From JAABTL01 sp964465355 (GTDB taxonomy: Bacteria; Deinococcota; Deinococci; Deinococcales; Trueperaceae): a stretch of 22,328 nucleotides of DNA. Positions 16,235 through 22,328 of this stretch are shown in pieces. How positions within the stretch are numbered: position 1 is the first letter of the stretch; the number at the start of each line of letters is the position of its first letter. The notes under the pieces were generated by a model, which saw only the letters and a list, made by a program, of their open reading frames with translations, made no database searches and had not been told where the DNA came from. Location of the stretch: NCBI GenBank assembly GCA_964465355.1, contig CAYXJZ010000054.1, forward strand, positions 1 through 22,328. The letters run 5' to 3'. Both the position numbers and the translations under genes were made by a program.

Positions 16235-16273
16235 CCGTCGCCAACGGCCCGAACGGGTTCGCGGAGCCGGGGC

Positions 16274-16279
16274 TACCAT
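16274..16279 (+). promoter_or_regulatory. Histidine kinase -10 element, leaderless start
   Basis: GCTACCAT is followed by GGGCC and the ATG at 16285 (5-nt gap), with no SD. This is the same geometry as at cinA and the leader ORF. Confidence 0.45.
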
Positions 16280-16284
16280 GGGCC

Positions 16285-18120
16285 ATGACCTTCCGCCCGC
16301 TCGAGCCCTTCCTGTCCTACCCCTCGCTGGCCACACAGGTGCGCTGGGCGCGGCTGTGGCTGCCCGCACTCATCGTAGGGGTGGTGCTGGTCCACCAGCT
16401 GCTCATCGTGCCGCTGGGTGGGCCTGGCTACCGCTTCTGGATGCAGCTGCTGTTCTATGCCATCCTCGGCCCGCTGGTCACCTTCGTGGTCCTGAACTGG
16501 ATCAGCGAGGCCCTCGACGAACGCGAGCTGGCCCAGGTCGAGCTGCAGCGTCTCTACCGCGAGCTGCGCGAGAGCTACGCGGTGCTTGGATCGTTGCAAC
16601 GGGTCACCGAGCAGTTCGCCGCCGCCCCCGACCTGGAGGCCACCGTGCGCGCAGCCGTCGTCGGCGTTCGGGACGCCACGGGTGCCCAAGCTGCAGCGGC
16701 TGTGCTCGGTCAGAAGGTGCTCGGCATGGACATGGCCGCGGATCTCGAGCCGGCCGAGCTGGAGGCGCAGGCGCTGGGGGCCGACGGCGTCCTGGCTCAG
16801 GGGCTGGCCCTCGAGCCTGCGCCATGGCAGGGGAAGGGGGTGATGGTGACCTTGCCGCTGACCTGGGGCGGACGTCACGAGGGCAGCCTGCATGCATGGT
16901 TCGCCAGCCAGCCGGACGAGCAGGGCGACGAGACCTTGCGCATCATCGCCGCCGACTTCTCGGCAGCGGCCAAGGCGGTGCAGGCACGCACCCGAGACCT
17001 GCTCACGCTGTTCGAGGTGGATCGAACCGTGCGCGCAGAAGACAACCTGACGCGTCTGCTCGACACCCTGTTGACGCAGATGGCCTCGCGTGTGGCCGCC
17101 AGCAACGCGGGCGTCTACCTCATGGATGAGGGGGCACTGGAACTGCGGGCGGCTGTCGGTGTCGAGGCCGAGGAGGCGCTGCAACGGCCGGCTGCACCCG
17201 TGAGGCTGGGCCAAGGGCTGATCGGTCGTGCGGCCAAGGAAGGGCAGAGCCGTGTCATCAGCGGCGTCAGCGAGCAGGACCGCCGCGAGGGTGCGCCGCT
17301 GTTGGCCAGGGCCGGCTCGGTGGCCCTGCTGCCCCTGCGCACAGGCGAGGCGCCCGAGCAACTGCACGGTGTGGTGGTCCTGACCCACGCGGACGAAGGA
17401 CGCTTCGAGGAGGCGAGCCTGCCCTTCCTCGCCCTGGTCGCCAGCCAGGTCAGCTTGGCGGTGCGCAACGCAGACGCCTACATGCAGTCAGAGGAGCTGG
17501 CCATCGCCGAGGAGCGGGCGCGCATCGCCAGGGAGATCCACGACGGCGTGGCCCAGTCGTTGGCCTTCGCCGCCCTCAAGCTCGATCTGGTGGCCCGCCT
17601 GCTCGAGCGCGACAAGGACAAGGCCCAGGCAGAGCTGAGGGCGGCCAAGGAGACCATCCGCGAGATGATCCGTGAGGTGCGGCGCAGCATCTTCGCCCTC
17701 AGGCCGGTCGACCTCGAGCGCCACGGCCTGCTGGAGACCATCCGCCGCTACGCGGTGGACTTCGGCGAGCAGAACGACGTGCAGATGGGCCTGGACCTGG
17801 CCCAGGTCGGTGGCCTATCGGTGAAGAGCGAGGCGGTGCTGTTCCGCATCTTCCAGGAGGCCATGAACAACGTGGCCAAGCACGCCAGAGCAAGAGAGGT
17901 GCAACTGAGCCTGCTGCAGGCAGCCGACGGCTCCATCGTGCTGGAGGTCAGTGACGATGGCGAGGGCTTCGAGCCGAGCGAGGTCCATGACCGGGTCAGC
18001 TCGGCAGGCGGCCTAGGCCTGAAGCAGATGCGCGAGCGGGTGGCGGGACGTGGCGGCACGCTGCAGATCGAGAGCAGCCCGGGCCGGGGCACCCGGTTGC
18101 GGGCGCGGGTGCCCGCGTAG
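16285..18120 (+). CDS. Orphan GAF-GAF histidine kinase of the NarX/LiaS (HisKA_3) class
   Basis: The 611-residue kinase has two N-terminal membrane helices (about 27-45 and 53-73), a coiled-coil segment, a degenerate GAF domain (about 110-235), a second GAF (about 250-400; LLDTLLTQMASRVAASNAGVYL..LGQGLIGRAAKEG..), then HisKA_3 with the phosphorylation site His419 in EERARIAREIHDGVAQSLAFAALKL, and a HATPase_c domain with N-box FRIFQEAMNNVAKHARA, DDGEGF and GGLGLKQMRERV. The kinase class normally pairs with NarL/LuxR response regulators, but none is adjacent. The membrane helices leave almost no outside loop, so the signal may be in the membrane or sensed by the GAF domains. ATG 16285 is supported by the -10 just upstream. 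The stop lies in the first unit of a tandem repeat. Confidence 0.93.
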   Translation: MTFRPLEPFLSYPSLATQVRWARLWLPALIVGVVLVHQLLIVPLGGPGYRFWMQLLFYAILGPLVTFVVLNWISEALDERELAQVELQRLYRELRESYAVLGSLQRVTEQFAAAPDLEATVRAAVVGVRDATGAQAAAAVLGQKVLGMDMAADLEPAELEAQALGADGVLAQGLALEPAPWQGKGVMVTLPLTWGGRHEGSLHAWFASQPDEQGDETLRIIAADFSAAAKAVQARTRDLLTLFEVDRTVRAEDNLTRLLDTLLTQMASRVAASNAGVYLMDEGALELRAAVGVEAEEALQRPAAPVRLGQGLIGRAAKEGQSRVISGVSEQDRREGAPLLARAGSVALLPLRTGEAPEQLHGVVVLTHADEGRFEEASLPFLALVASQVSLAVRNADAYMQSEELAIAEERARIAREIHDGVAQSLAFAALKLDLVARLLERDKDKAQAELRAAKETIREMIREVRRSIFALRPVDLERHGLLETIRRYAVDFGEQNDVQMGLDLAQVGGLSVKSEAVLFRIFQEAMNNVAKHARAREVQLSLLQAADGSIVLEVSDDGEGFEPSEVHDRVSSAGGLGLKQMRERVAGRGGTLQIESSPGRGTRLRARVPA

Positions 18121-18254
18121 ACCATACCGGTGCCCGCTTAGGTCGCGCGGGTGCCCGCTTAGGTCGCGCGGGTGCCCGCTTAGGTCACGCGGGTGCCGGC
18201 GTAGATCATGCCGGTGCCGGCGTAGATCATGCCGCTGCCCGGTCAGGTTGACCA
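18108..18254. repeat. 21-bp tandem repeat array beginning at the kinase stop codon
   Basis: Six head-to-tail 21-bp units (18108, 18129, 18150, 18171, 18192 and 18213) and a decayed seventh. The core is GGTGCC-S-GC-K-TAG; units 3 and 2 are identical, as are units 5 and 6. The period is seven codons, so each of the six units repeats the kinase end (VPA, then TAG) in the same frame. GCGGG-TG-CCCGC or GCCGG-TG-CCGGC mini-palindromes form at several unit joints. Confidence 0.9.
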
Positions 18255-18272
18255 TGCCCAGACCCATGGGAA

Positions 18273-18299
18273 GACCCCCGAACGAGTGGTTCGGGGGTC
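18273..18299. terminator. Strong bidirectional hairpin after the kinase / rpmE
   Basis: Perfect 11-bp arms GACCCCCGAAC / GTTCGGGGGTC with a 5-nt loop. It lies between the convergent kinase and rpmE genes. The plus-strand side is followed by TCGGGATCC, so no T-tract, but the stem is very stable. Confidence 0.7.
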
Positions 18300-18332
18300 T
18301 CGGGATCCTGCCTTGGCCGAAGAGCCAACGTG

Positions 18333-18352
18333 CCTTGGCCCATGGGCCAAGG
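18333..18352. terminator. 20-bp perfect palindrome downstream of rpmE
   Basis: CCTTGGCCCA / TGGGCCAAGG is a perfect palindrome 3 nt past the rpmE stop. It may end the rpmE mRNA or be a protein-binding site; a further weak stem (TTGGC/GCCAA) follows at about 18314-18329. Confidence 0.5.
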
Positions 18353-18355
18353 TCG

Positions 18356-18565
18356 TTATTTCCGGTAGCTCGTCCCGAAGCGCTTCTGGAACTTCTCGAC
18401 GCGACCTTCTGTGTCGATGAAGCGCTGCTGGCCGGTGTAGAAGGGGTGGTTGCCCGACCACACGTCGACGTGCAGCTCGGGGCGGGTGCTGTAGGTCTCG
18501 AGGACGACTTGGCCTTCGCAATAGACCTTGCAGGGCACCATCTTGGGGTGGATGTCCTTCTTCAT
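18356..18565 (-). CDS. rpmE: Ribosomal protein bL31
   Basis: The 69-residue product MKKDIHPKMVPCKVYCEGQ... with ETYSTRPELHVDVWSGNHPFYTGQQRFIDTEGRVEKFQKRFG is a typical bL31, which bridges the subunits of the ribosome. Only two cysteines (11 and 15) are present and no second CxxC, so the four-cysteine zinc site of C+ forms is not complete; it looks like a zinc-independent form. ATG 18565 has GGAGG 4 nt upstream; the 19-residue upstream extension in the same frame is not real. It is monocistronic with a structured leader. Confidence 0.97.
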   Translation of the reverse strand: MKKDIHPKMVPCKVYCEGQVVLETYSTRPELHVDVWSGNHPFYTGQQRFIDTEGRVEKFQKRFGTSYRK

Positions 18566-18623
18566 GCTTCCTCCGTGGGCACGGGCTTGGTCGTGCCTGT
18601 GGCCCGCTCGGGGCCACGTCAAC
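18566..18623 (-). promoter_or_regulatory. rpmE 5' leader with two tandem hairpins
   Basis: From the inferred start site near 18623, the leader holds GTGGCCC-CGAGC-GGGCCAC (18599-18617, 7-bp stem), then GGCACG-N8-CGTGCC (18578-18597, 6-bp stem), then the SD. Nearly the whole leader is in the two stems. Ribosomal proteins often bind their own mRNA leaders, and L31 leader RNAs are known in other phyla, so autoregulation is a fair hypothesis. Confidence 0.5.
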
Positions 18624-18629
18624 CTGAGG

Positions 18630-18638
18630 AGCTTAGCA
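18630..18638 (-). promoter_or_regulatory. rpmE extended -10
   Basis: On the minus strand TGCTAAGCT. It would give a leader of about 58 nt. Only 6 bp separate it from the divergent aroA element; together they form the inverted repeat TAGCAC-GTCG-GTGCTA (18634-18649). Confidence 0.5.
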
Positions 18639-18644
18639 CGTCGG

Positions 18645-18653
18645 TGCTACCCT
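18645..18653 (+). promoter_or_regulatory. aroA extended -10, leaderless start
   Basis: TGCTACCCT is followed by GGAGGCG and the aroA ATG (7 nt). The GGAGG is only 2 nt from the ATG, too close to work as an SD, so leaderless initiation is more likely. Confidence 0.5.
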
Positions 18654-18660
18654 GGAGGCG

Positions 18661-19974
18661 ATGCGTGCCTACCCGCCCCGTCTCAGCCTCCGACCCGGAG
18701 GACGGGTCGACGTCGTCGCCTCCGTGCCCGGATCGAAGTCCATCACCAACCGCGCCTTGCTCATCGCCGCGTTGGCCAAAGGCCGTTCCGTCCTGCGCGG
18801 GGCGCTGGTGGCCGAGGACGCCGAGGTCATGGTCCGCGCCCTGCGTGATCTGGGCGCCAGGGTCGATCCCCTGGCCGACGACCCAGCCACCATCGAGGTG
18901 CAAGGGGTCGACGGGCGCTGGACCAGCACCGCGGCCGACCTCGACCTGGCCCTGTCTGGCACCTCCCTGCGCTTCCTGGCGGCGGCCGTGTGCCTTGGAA
19001 CCGGCCGCTTCAGCCTCGACGGCGTGCACCGCATGCGCGAACGCCCCATCGGCGACCTGGTCGAGGCCCTACGCGCCCTCGGGGTGCGGCTCAGCGCAGC
19101 GGGTGACGACCGCTTCCCGCCCGTGGTGGTGGAGGCAGACGGACTGCCGGGCGGTCACACCACCGTGGCAGGGGACCGTTCATCGCAGTTCCTCTCGGCG
19201 CTGCTCATGGTGGCGCCGTACGCCGCCTCGCCTGTCACGGTGGAGGTCAGCGGCACGCTGCAGTCCAAGCCCTTCGTCGACATGACCATCGGCCTCATGC
19301 AGGCCTTCGGCGTGGAGGCCGAGCGCGACGGCTACCGGCGCTTCGACCTGCGGCCTGGTCGCTACCTGGCGCGCGACTACGCCATCGAGGGCGACGCCAT
19401 GGCGGCGGGCTACGCCTGGGGCCTGACGGCCATGGCCGGCGGCCGGATGACGGTGGACAACGTCGGTTCAGCCTCTCACCAGGGGGACCGCAGGCTGCTC
19501 GACCTGCTGGGGACCATGGGCGCCTCGGTGACCTGGACCGACAGCAGCTCCACCATGGAGATGCCCGTTGGCGCCGTGCTGCGCGGCGGCACCTTCGACC
19601 TCAACGACCTGCCCGACCAGGCGCAGACCCTCGCGGTGCTGGCGCTGGCCGCTGACCGACCGGTGGAGATCGTCAACGTGTCCAACCTGCGCATCAAGGA
19701 GACCGATCGCCTGAGCGCCTTGGCCACCGAGTTGCGCCGCCTAGGCGCCCAGGTCGAGGAGCGGGAGGACGCCATCACCGTGTGGCCTCTGCAGGAGGCG
19801 CCGGCAGCCACGGAGATCGAGACCTATGGCGACCACCGCATGGCCATGGCCTTCGCCCTGGCTGGCGCCCGCTGGCCAGGCATCAGCCTGCGCGACCCAG
19901 GCTGCGTGATCAAGACCTACCCGGGCTTCTTCGACGACCTGCAGGCCTGGGGCGTGGGGGTGAGCCCGGCGTGA
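18661..19974 (+). CDS. aroA: 3-phosphoshikimate 1-carboxyvinyltransferase (EPSP synthase)
   Basis: AroA joins shikimate-3-phosphate and PEP in the sixth step of the shikimate pathway. The 437-residue sequence shows PGSKSITNRALL (Lys26), LSGTSLRFLAA in place of the common NAGTALR loop, RPIGDLVEALRALG, GDRSSQFLSALLM, the catalytic Asp319 in LNDLPDQAQTLAVLAL, RIKETDRLSALATELRRLG (Glu347) and DHRMAMAFALAG. Length is normal. The SGT form of the PEP loop resembles other non-class-I enzymes. It overlaps cmk by GTGA and starts the aroA-cmk-nadK operon; the aroA-cmk order is found in many bacteria. Confidence 0.97.
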   Translation: MRAYPPRLSLRPGGRVDVVASVPGSKSITNRALLIAALAKGRSVLRGALVAEDAEVMVRALRDLGARVDPLADDPATIEVQGVDGRWTSTAADLDLALSGTSLRFLAAAVCLGTGRFSLDGVHRMRERPIGDLVEALRALGVRLSAAGDDRFPPVVVEADGLPGGHTTVAGDRSSQFLSALLMVAPYAASPVTVEVSGTLQSKPFVDMTIGLMQAFGVEAERDGYRRFDLRPGRYLARDYAIEGDAMAAGYAWGLTAMAGGRMTVDNVGSASHQGDRRLLDLLGTMGASVTWTDSSSTMEMPVGAVLRGGTFDLNDLPDQAQTLAVLALAADRPVEIVNVSNLRIKETDRLSALATELRRLGAQVEEREDAITVWPLQEAPAATEIETYGDHRMAMAFALAGARWPGISLRDPGCVIKTYPGFFDDLQAWGVGVSPA

Positions 19975-20684
19975 GCGATGGCAGCGGCGACGCCCCAGCT
20001 TTCCGCGACATCGTGACCCTCGATGGTCCGGCGGCCTCGGGCAAGTCCAGCGTGGCTCGCGGACTGGCCCTTGCACTTGGCATCCCAGCAGTGTCGTCCG
20101 GGCTGCTCTACCGCGCAGCCACCTACCTGGTGGCCAAGGAGGGTCTGGACGGTGCCGAGTTGCAGGCGGTCATGGACGTGCTCGGCCGTCACCGGGTTGA
20201 GCTCCTCCCTGGGGTGGACGGCGACCGCGTCCTGGTCGACGGCGATGACGTCACCCGCTACCTCCACACCGACGCCGTCGACGGCGGGGTCTCCTGGGTG
20301 GCTGCCCATCCGCAGGTGCGCACCTGGGTGAGCGACCGGCTGCGCGAGATGCCGCCCCCCTTCGTCATCGACGGTCGTGACATGGGCTCGGTGGTGTTCC
20401 CCCACGCCAAGCACAAGTTCTACTTGCACGCCGCACCCGAGGTCCGTGCCGCCAGGCGCGTGGGCGAGCGCGCCGCTGACCTGGAGCAGGTCACCGAGGC
20501 CATCAGGCGCCGCGACGCCCTTGACGCTCGGCAGCTGGCGCCGGCCGCCGACGCGCTGCAGCTCGACACCGGACCACTCACCTTGGACGAGGTGGTGTCC
20601 ACCGTCCTGGCCCGGATCAGGTCGTCGACACCGACCGGTGTCAGGTCTGCGATCACGGCCGATGAGGAGCATGCCCAGCCATGA
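19971..20684 (+). CDS. cmk: Cytidylate kinase
   Basis: Cmk phosphorylates CMP and dCMP. The 237-residue protein has P-loop DGPAASGKSSVARGLA (18-33), GLLYRAATYL, VIDGRDMGSVVFPHAKHKFYLHAAPEVRAARR and the lid RRDALDARQLAPAADALQLDT. GTG 19971 overlaps the aroA stop (GTGA), and no other in-frame start precedes the P-loop. GLLYRA stands in place of the more usual GxxYRA segment and GRDMGSVVFP in place of GRDIGTVVFP, both mild. The end of the gene falls in a 14-bp duplication shared with the nadK start. Confidence 0.95.
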   Translation: MSDGSGDAPAFRDIVTLDGPAASGKSSVARGLALALGIPAVSSGLLYRAATYLVAKEGLDGAELQAVMDVLGRHRVELLPGVDGDRVLVDGDDVTRYLHTDAVDGGVSWVAAHPQVRTWVSDRLREMPPPFVIDGRDMGSVVFPHAKHKFYLHAAPEVRAARRVGERAADLEQVTEAIRRRDALDARQLAPAADALQLDTGPLTLDEVVSTVLARIRSSTPTGVRSAITADEEHAQP

Positions 20685-20703
20685 CCGGAGCCCAGCCATG
20701 ACC
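20673..20703 (+). repeat. 14-bp direct repeat across the cmk / nadK junction
   Basis: GCCCAGCCATGACC occurs at 20673-20686 and 20690-20703, 17 bp apart. The first copy holds the cmk stop (TGA), the second the nadK start (ATG). A small duplication probably made the present junction and inserted GGAG, the nadK SD. Confidence 0.75.
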
Positions 20704-21594
20704 CAAGCCCTTGGCGCCGACCCGTTGGCCGGCCAGGCATGGGCGCTGAGCGTCGCCGAGCTGCGGCGCGTGGTGGTCAGCAGCACCCGCTTCAAGCCGG
20801 TGGCCCAGCCTGAGGCCGTGGCCATCGCCGAGGCCTTCCGCGCCGCCGGGGTGCAGCATGTCGACCTCGATCTGCCTGGCGACCTGCCGCTGGCCGGTCT
20901 GGAGCCTGCGCCCGATCTGGTGGTGTCGGTGGGCGGCGACGGCACGCTGCTGGCCACGGGGCGCCGCTTGGAGGGGCGTCCTTGGCCCGTGCTCGGCGTC
21001 AACCTGGGCAAGTTGGGCTTCCTGGCGGCCTTCGGTGTGGAGCAGGTCCTCGCCTACGCTGCCGGTGCGCCGCCCGTTGGTTGGCGCACCCAGCCTGCTG
21101 CCACCCTGTCGGTGCAGGTGCGGGGCGAGTCCCCGCGGGTGGCGATGAACGACGTGATGGTGTCCCAAGGGGTGATGACCCGCCTGCTGCGCTTCCACCT
21201 CAAGGTGGACGGGGTGAAGGCCGCCGACTACCGGGCCGACGGTGTGGTGGTGAGCACGCCGGTGGGCTCCACCGCCTACTCCCTGTCGTTGGGCGGCCCC
21301 ATCCTCATGCCCGAGCTGCGCGCCATGGTGGTCACGCCCATCGCGCCGCAGGCCCTGGCCAACCGACCCATCGTGCTGGGCGCCCAGGCCAAGATCAGCC
21401 TGGTGGCCGAAGGCAGGGTGGACGAGATGGCCCTCGTCCTCGACGGCCAGGAGCGCATCGACCTGGCCAGCGGCGACCCCGTCGAGATCAGCTTGGGCGG
21501 CAGCGTGACGCGTCTGGTGCCTGCCGACCACGATCCCTTCGCGGTGCTGCGGCACAAGCTGCGGTGGTCGGAGGGTCCTGCTCTCTCTGGCTGA
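20698..21594 (+). CDS. nadK: NAD kinase
   Basis: NadK makes NADP from NAD and ATP (or polyphosphate). The 298-residue protein has GGDGT (79-83) in VVSVGGDGTLLATG, NLGKLGFLAAF, NDVMVSQG (the usual NE is ND here) and the Gly-rich YRADGVVVSTPVGSTAYSLSLGGPI. ATG 20698 has GGAG 7 nt upstream. An in-frame ATG at 20671 would add nine residues with an SD only 1 nt away, so it is less likely. It is the last gene of aroA-cmk-nadK, and its final codons lie in the left arm of a long terminator palindrome. Confidence 0.96.
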   Translation: MTQALGADPLAGQAWALSVAELRRVVVSSTRFKPVAQPEAVAIAEAFRAAGVQHVDLDLPGDLPLAGLEPAPDLVVSVGGDGTLLATGRRLEGRPWPVLGVNLGKLGFLAAFGVEQVLAYAAGAPPVGWRTQPAATLSVQVRGESPRVAMNDVMVSQGVMTRLLRFHLKVDGVKAADYRADGVVVSTPVGSTAYSLSLGGPILMPELRAMVVTPIAPQALANRPIVLGAQAKISLVAEGRVDEMALVLDGQERIDLASGDPVEISLGGSVTRLVPADHDPFAVLRHKLRWSEGPALSG

Positions 21595-21616
21595 ACTTCA
21601 GCCAGAGAGAGCAGGA
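21576..21616. terminator. 41-bp inverted repeat overlapping the nadK stop
   Basis: The 20-bp arms (21576-21595 and 21597-21616) pair perfectly around a single C at 21596. The left arm codes the last nadK residues and the stop. It is far longer than a normal intrinsic terminator stem. Confidence 0.8.
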
Positions 21617-21621
21617 TCGTG

Positions 21622-21649
21622 GCAGTTCGCGGCGTACGCCGCGAACTGC
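21622..21649. terminator. 28-bp perfect palindrome at the nadK / zapE junction
   Basis: A self-complementary palindrome with arms GCAGTTCGCGGCG and CGCCGCGAACTGC around TA. It is 5 nt after the first repeat, and its outer GCAGTTCG matches the hairpin at 4669-4697. Bidirectional termination is likely. Confidence 0.75.
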
Positions 21650-21700
21650 TGGGTCCCTCAAGGAGATGGTGCTTGTCTCGCTCGGTGGCTTGCCGGGCGG

Positions 21701-22328
21701 CTAGCCTCCTGAGGAAGCGTCCTCCGCCTCCGCCAACAGCTCGGCCAGGCGTGAACGACAGCGGTCGTGCTTCTTGGCGTAGGCACCGTTGGCGTAAGCG
21801 GGGTCGAAGAGCTGCTCGAGGTCGAGGTCGCCGGCCAGCCACATGGGCACGCGCTGATCGTAGAGCTTGTCGACGAAGTGCACGAAGCGCAAGGCGCGTT
21901 GCTGGTCAGGGATGGTGCGAGCGCCGTGCACCACCCAGGCGCCACCGCTGCGGGCCCAGGCGCCGTAGCGCACCGGATGCAGGGCAGCCAGCGCCTGGTG
22001 CAACTCGTCCCAACCGACCCACACGGCCTCCTGTGGTGCACCACCCAGGGCGTCGTCCTGCAGGAGCGGTCGGCGGCTGTGCACCGCGCGATGGTCGGGT
22101 CCGTCGATGGGCACCACCATGAAGCGCGAGGCGATGGACTGGATCTCGCGTTGGAAGGACGCCGCGTCGAAGCGACCTTGCCCCTGGGCCTCCGGCGCGG
22201 TGTTGGAGGTGGTGATGATGCGCGCACCGCGCTCGAAGATCCCCGCGAGGAAGGTCTTGACGATGAGCGTGTTGCCAGGGAGCGTCTGGGTCAGGAAGGC
22301 CTGTACTGCATCGACGAGTTCGAGCTGG
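21701..22328 (-). CDS. zapE: ZapE/AFG1-family ATPase, C-terminal part (cut by window edge)
   Basis: The visible 208 residues are the C-terminal part of an AFG1-like P-loop ATPase, linked in bacteria to cell division (ZapE) and in mitochondria to protein quality control. The Walker A lies outside the window. Visible are LIVKTFLAGIFERGARIITTSNTAPE (sensor 1 Asn), ASRFMVVPIDGPDHR, where the family usually has GxDYR, and ALRFVHFVDKLYDQRVPMWLAG..LEQLF. The end LAEALLAEAEDASSGG is acidic. The 5' end is not seen. It converges with nadK across the twin palindromes. The family is clear; calling it zapE rather than another AFG1 homologue is by convention. Confidence 0.88.
   Translation of the reverse strand, partial: QLELVDAVQAFLTQTLPGNTLIVKTFLAGIFERGARIITTSNTAPEAQGQGRFDAASFQREIQSIASRFMVVPIDGPDHRAVHSRRPLLQDDALGGAPQEAVWVGWDELHQALAALHPVRYGAWARSGGAWVVHGARTIPDQQRALRFVHFVDKLYDQRVPMWLAGDLDLEQLFDPAYANGAYAKKHDRCRSRLAELLAEAEDASSGG

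Noticed and set aside
18108..18254. CRISPR array
   Set aside because: The units are head to tail with no unique spacers.
18013..18267. Minus-strand ORF with GHPRDLS-type heptapeptide repeats
   Set aside because: It is the reverse reading of the 21-bp tandem array and the end of the kinase gene. It has no promoter or SD, and all frames of a 21-bp repeat give heptads.
18617..18622. TTGACG as -35 for rpmE
   Set aside because: With a 17-nt spacer the -10 would be CAGGCA, a poor match, and the first leader stem would be the spacer. The extended -10 at 18630-18638 fits the local pattern better.
18050..19285. Plus-strand 411-codon ORF with Cys/Arg-rich repeats
   Set aside because: It crosses the kinase end, the tandem array, the rpmE gene and aroA in the wrong frame; its composition is that of a GC-rich shadow.

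Overview
The window is high-GC and densely coding: 21 genes with short gaps and no RNA gene, insertion sequence, CRISPR array or prophage that I could recognise. The gene content points to the Deinococcota (Deinococcus-Thermus). The clues are a cinA-recA pair, a csaB / DUF5693 cell-wall polysaccharide pair, a MoxR + VWA pair, an omega subunit and bL31 of the type I associate with this phylum, and many apparently leaderless genes with a TANNNT box 5-8 nt before the start codon, as described for Deinococcus. I cannot place it more finely; a lineage outside Deinococcus proper (for example Trueperaceae-like) is possible.

Layout. 1-1771 (-): start of recA (cut by the window edge) preceded by cinA. 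1872-4634 (+): a 23-residue leader ORF overlapping a MoxR-type AAA+ ATPase gene, then its VWA-domain partner. 4731-10830 (-): a tightly packed operon read pyrG > udk > DUF5693 membrane protein > csaB > secreted TPR protein. 10949-14917 (+): gmk, rpoZ, argR and a large exported TPR protein. 14980-16221 (-): TraB/PrgY-family membrane protein. 16285-18120 (+): orphan GAF-GAF histidine kinase of the NarX/LiaS class. 18356-18565 (-): rpmE (bL31). 18661-21594 (+): aroA-cmk-nadK. 21701-22328 (-): ZapE/AFG1-like ATPase, cut by the right edge.

The genes are mainly housekeeping: nucleotide supply (pyrG, udk, gmk, cmk), NADP synthesis (nadK), aromatic amino-acid synthesis (aroA), transcription and translation (rpoZ, rpmE), arginine control (argR), recombination (recA). 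The envelope module (DUF5693, csaB, TPR) is fused by overlaps to pyrimidine genes, so nucleotide and surface-polymer synthesis are probably co-transcribed.

The unusual content is between and at the edges of genes. A recurrent extended -10 element TGCTANNNT can be read in front of at least five genes. The recA ribosome binding site lies in one arm of an inverted repeat. Two tandem hairpins lie in the rpmE leader, and rpmE and aroA have nearly abutting divergent promoters. Twin perfect palindromes sharing a GCAGTTCG core lie at two of the convergent gene junctions. A 21-bp tandem array repeats the stop codon of the histidine kinase in frame. A copied tail of the traB-like gene sits just outside it. 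CinA has an amidase domain that has lost its signature residues. I saw no clear new multi-gene system; the leader and promoter structures are the best candidates for something undescribed.
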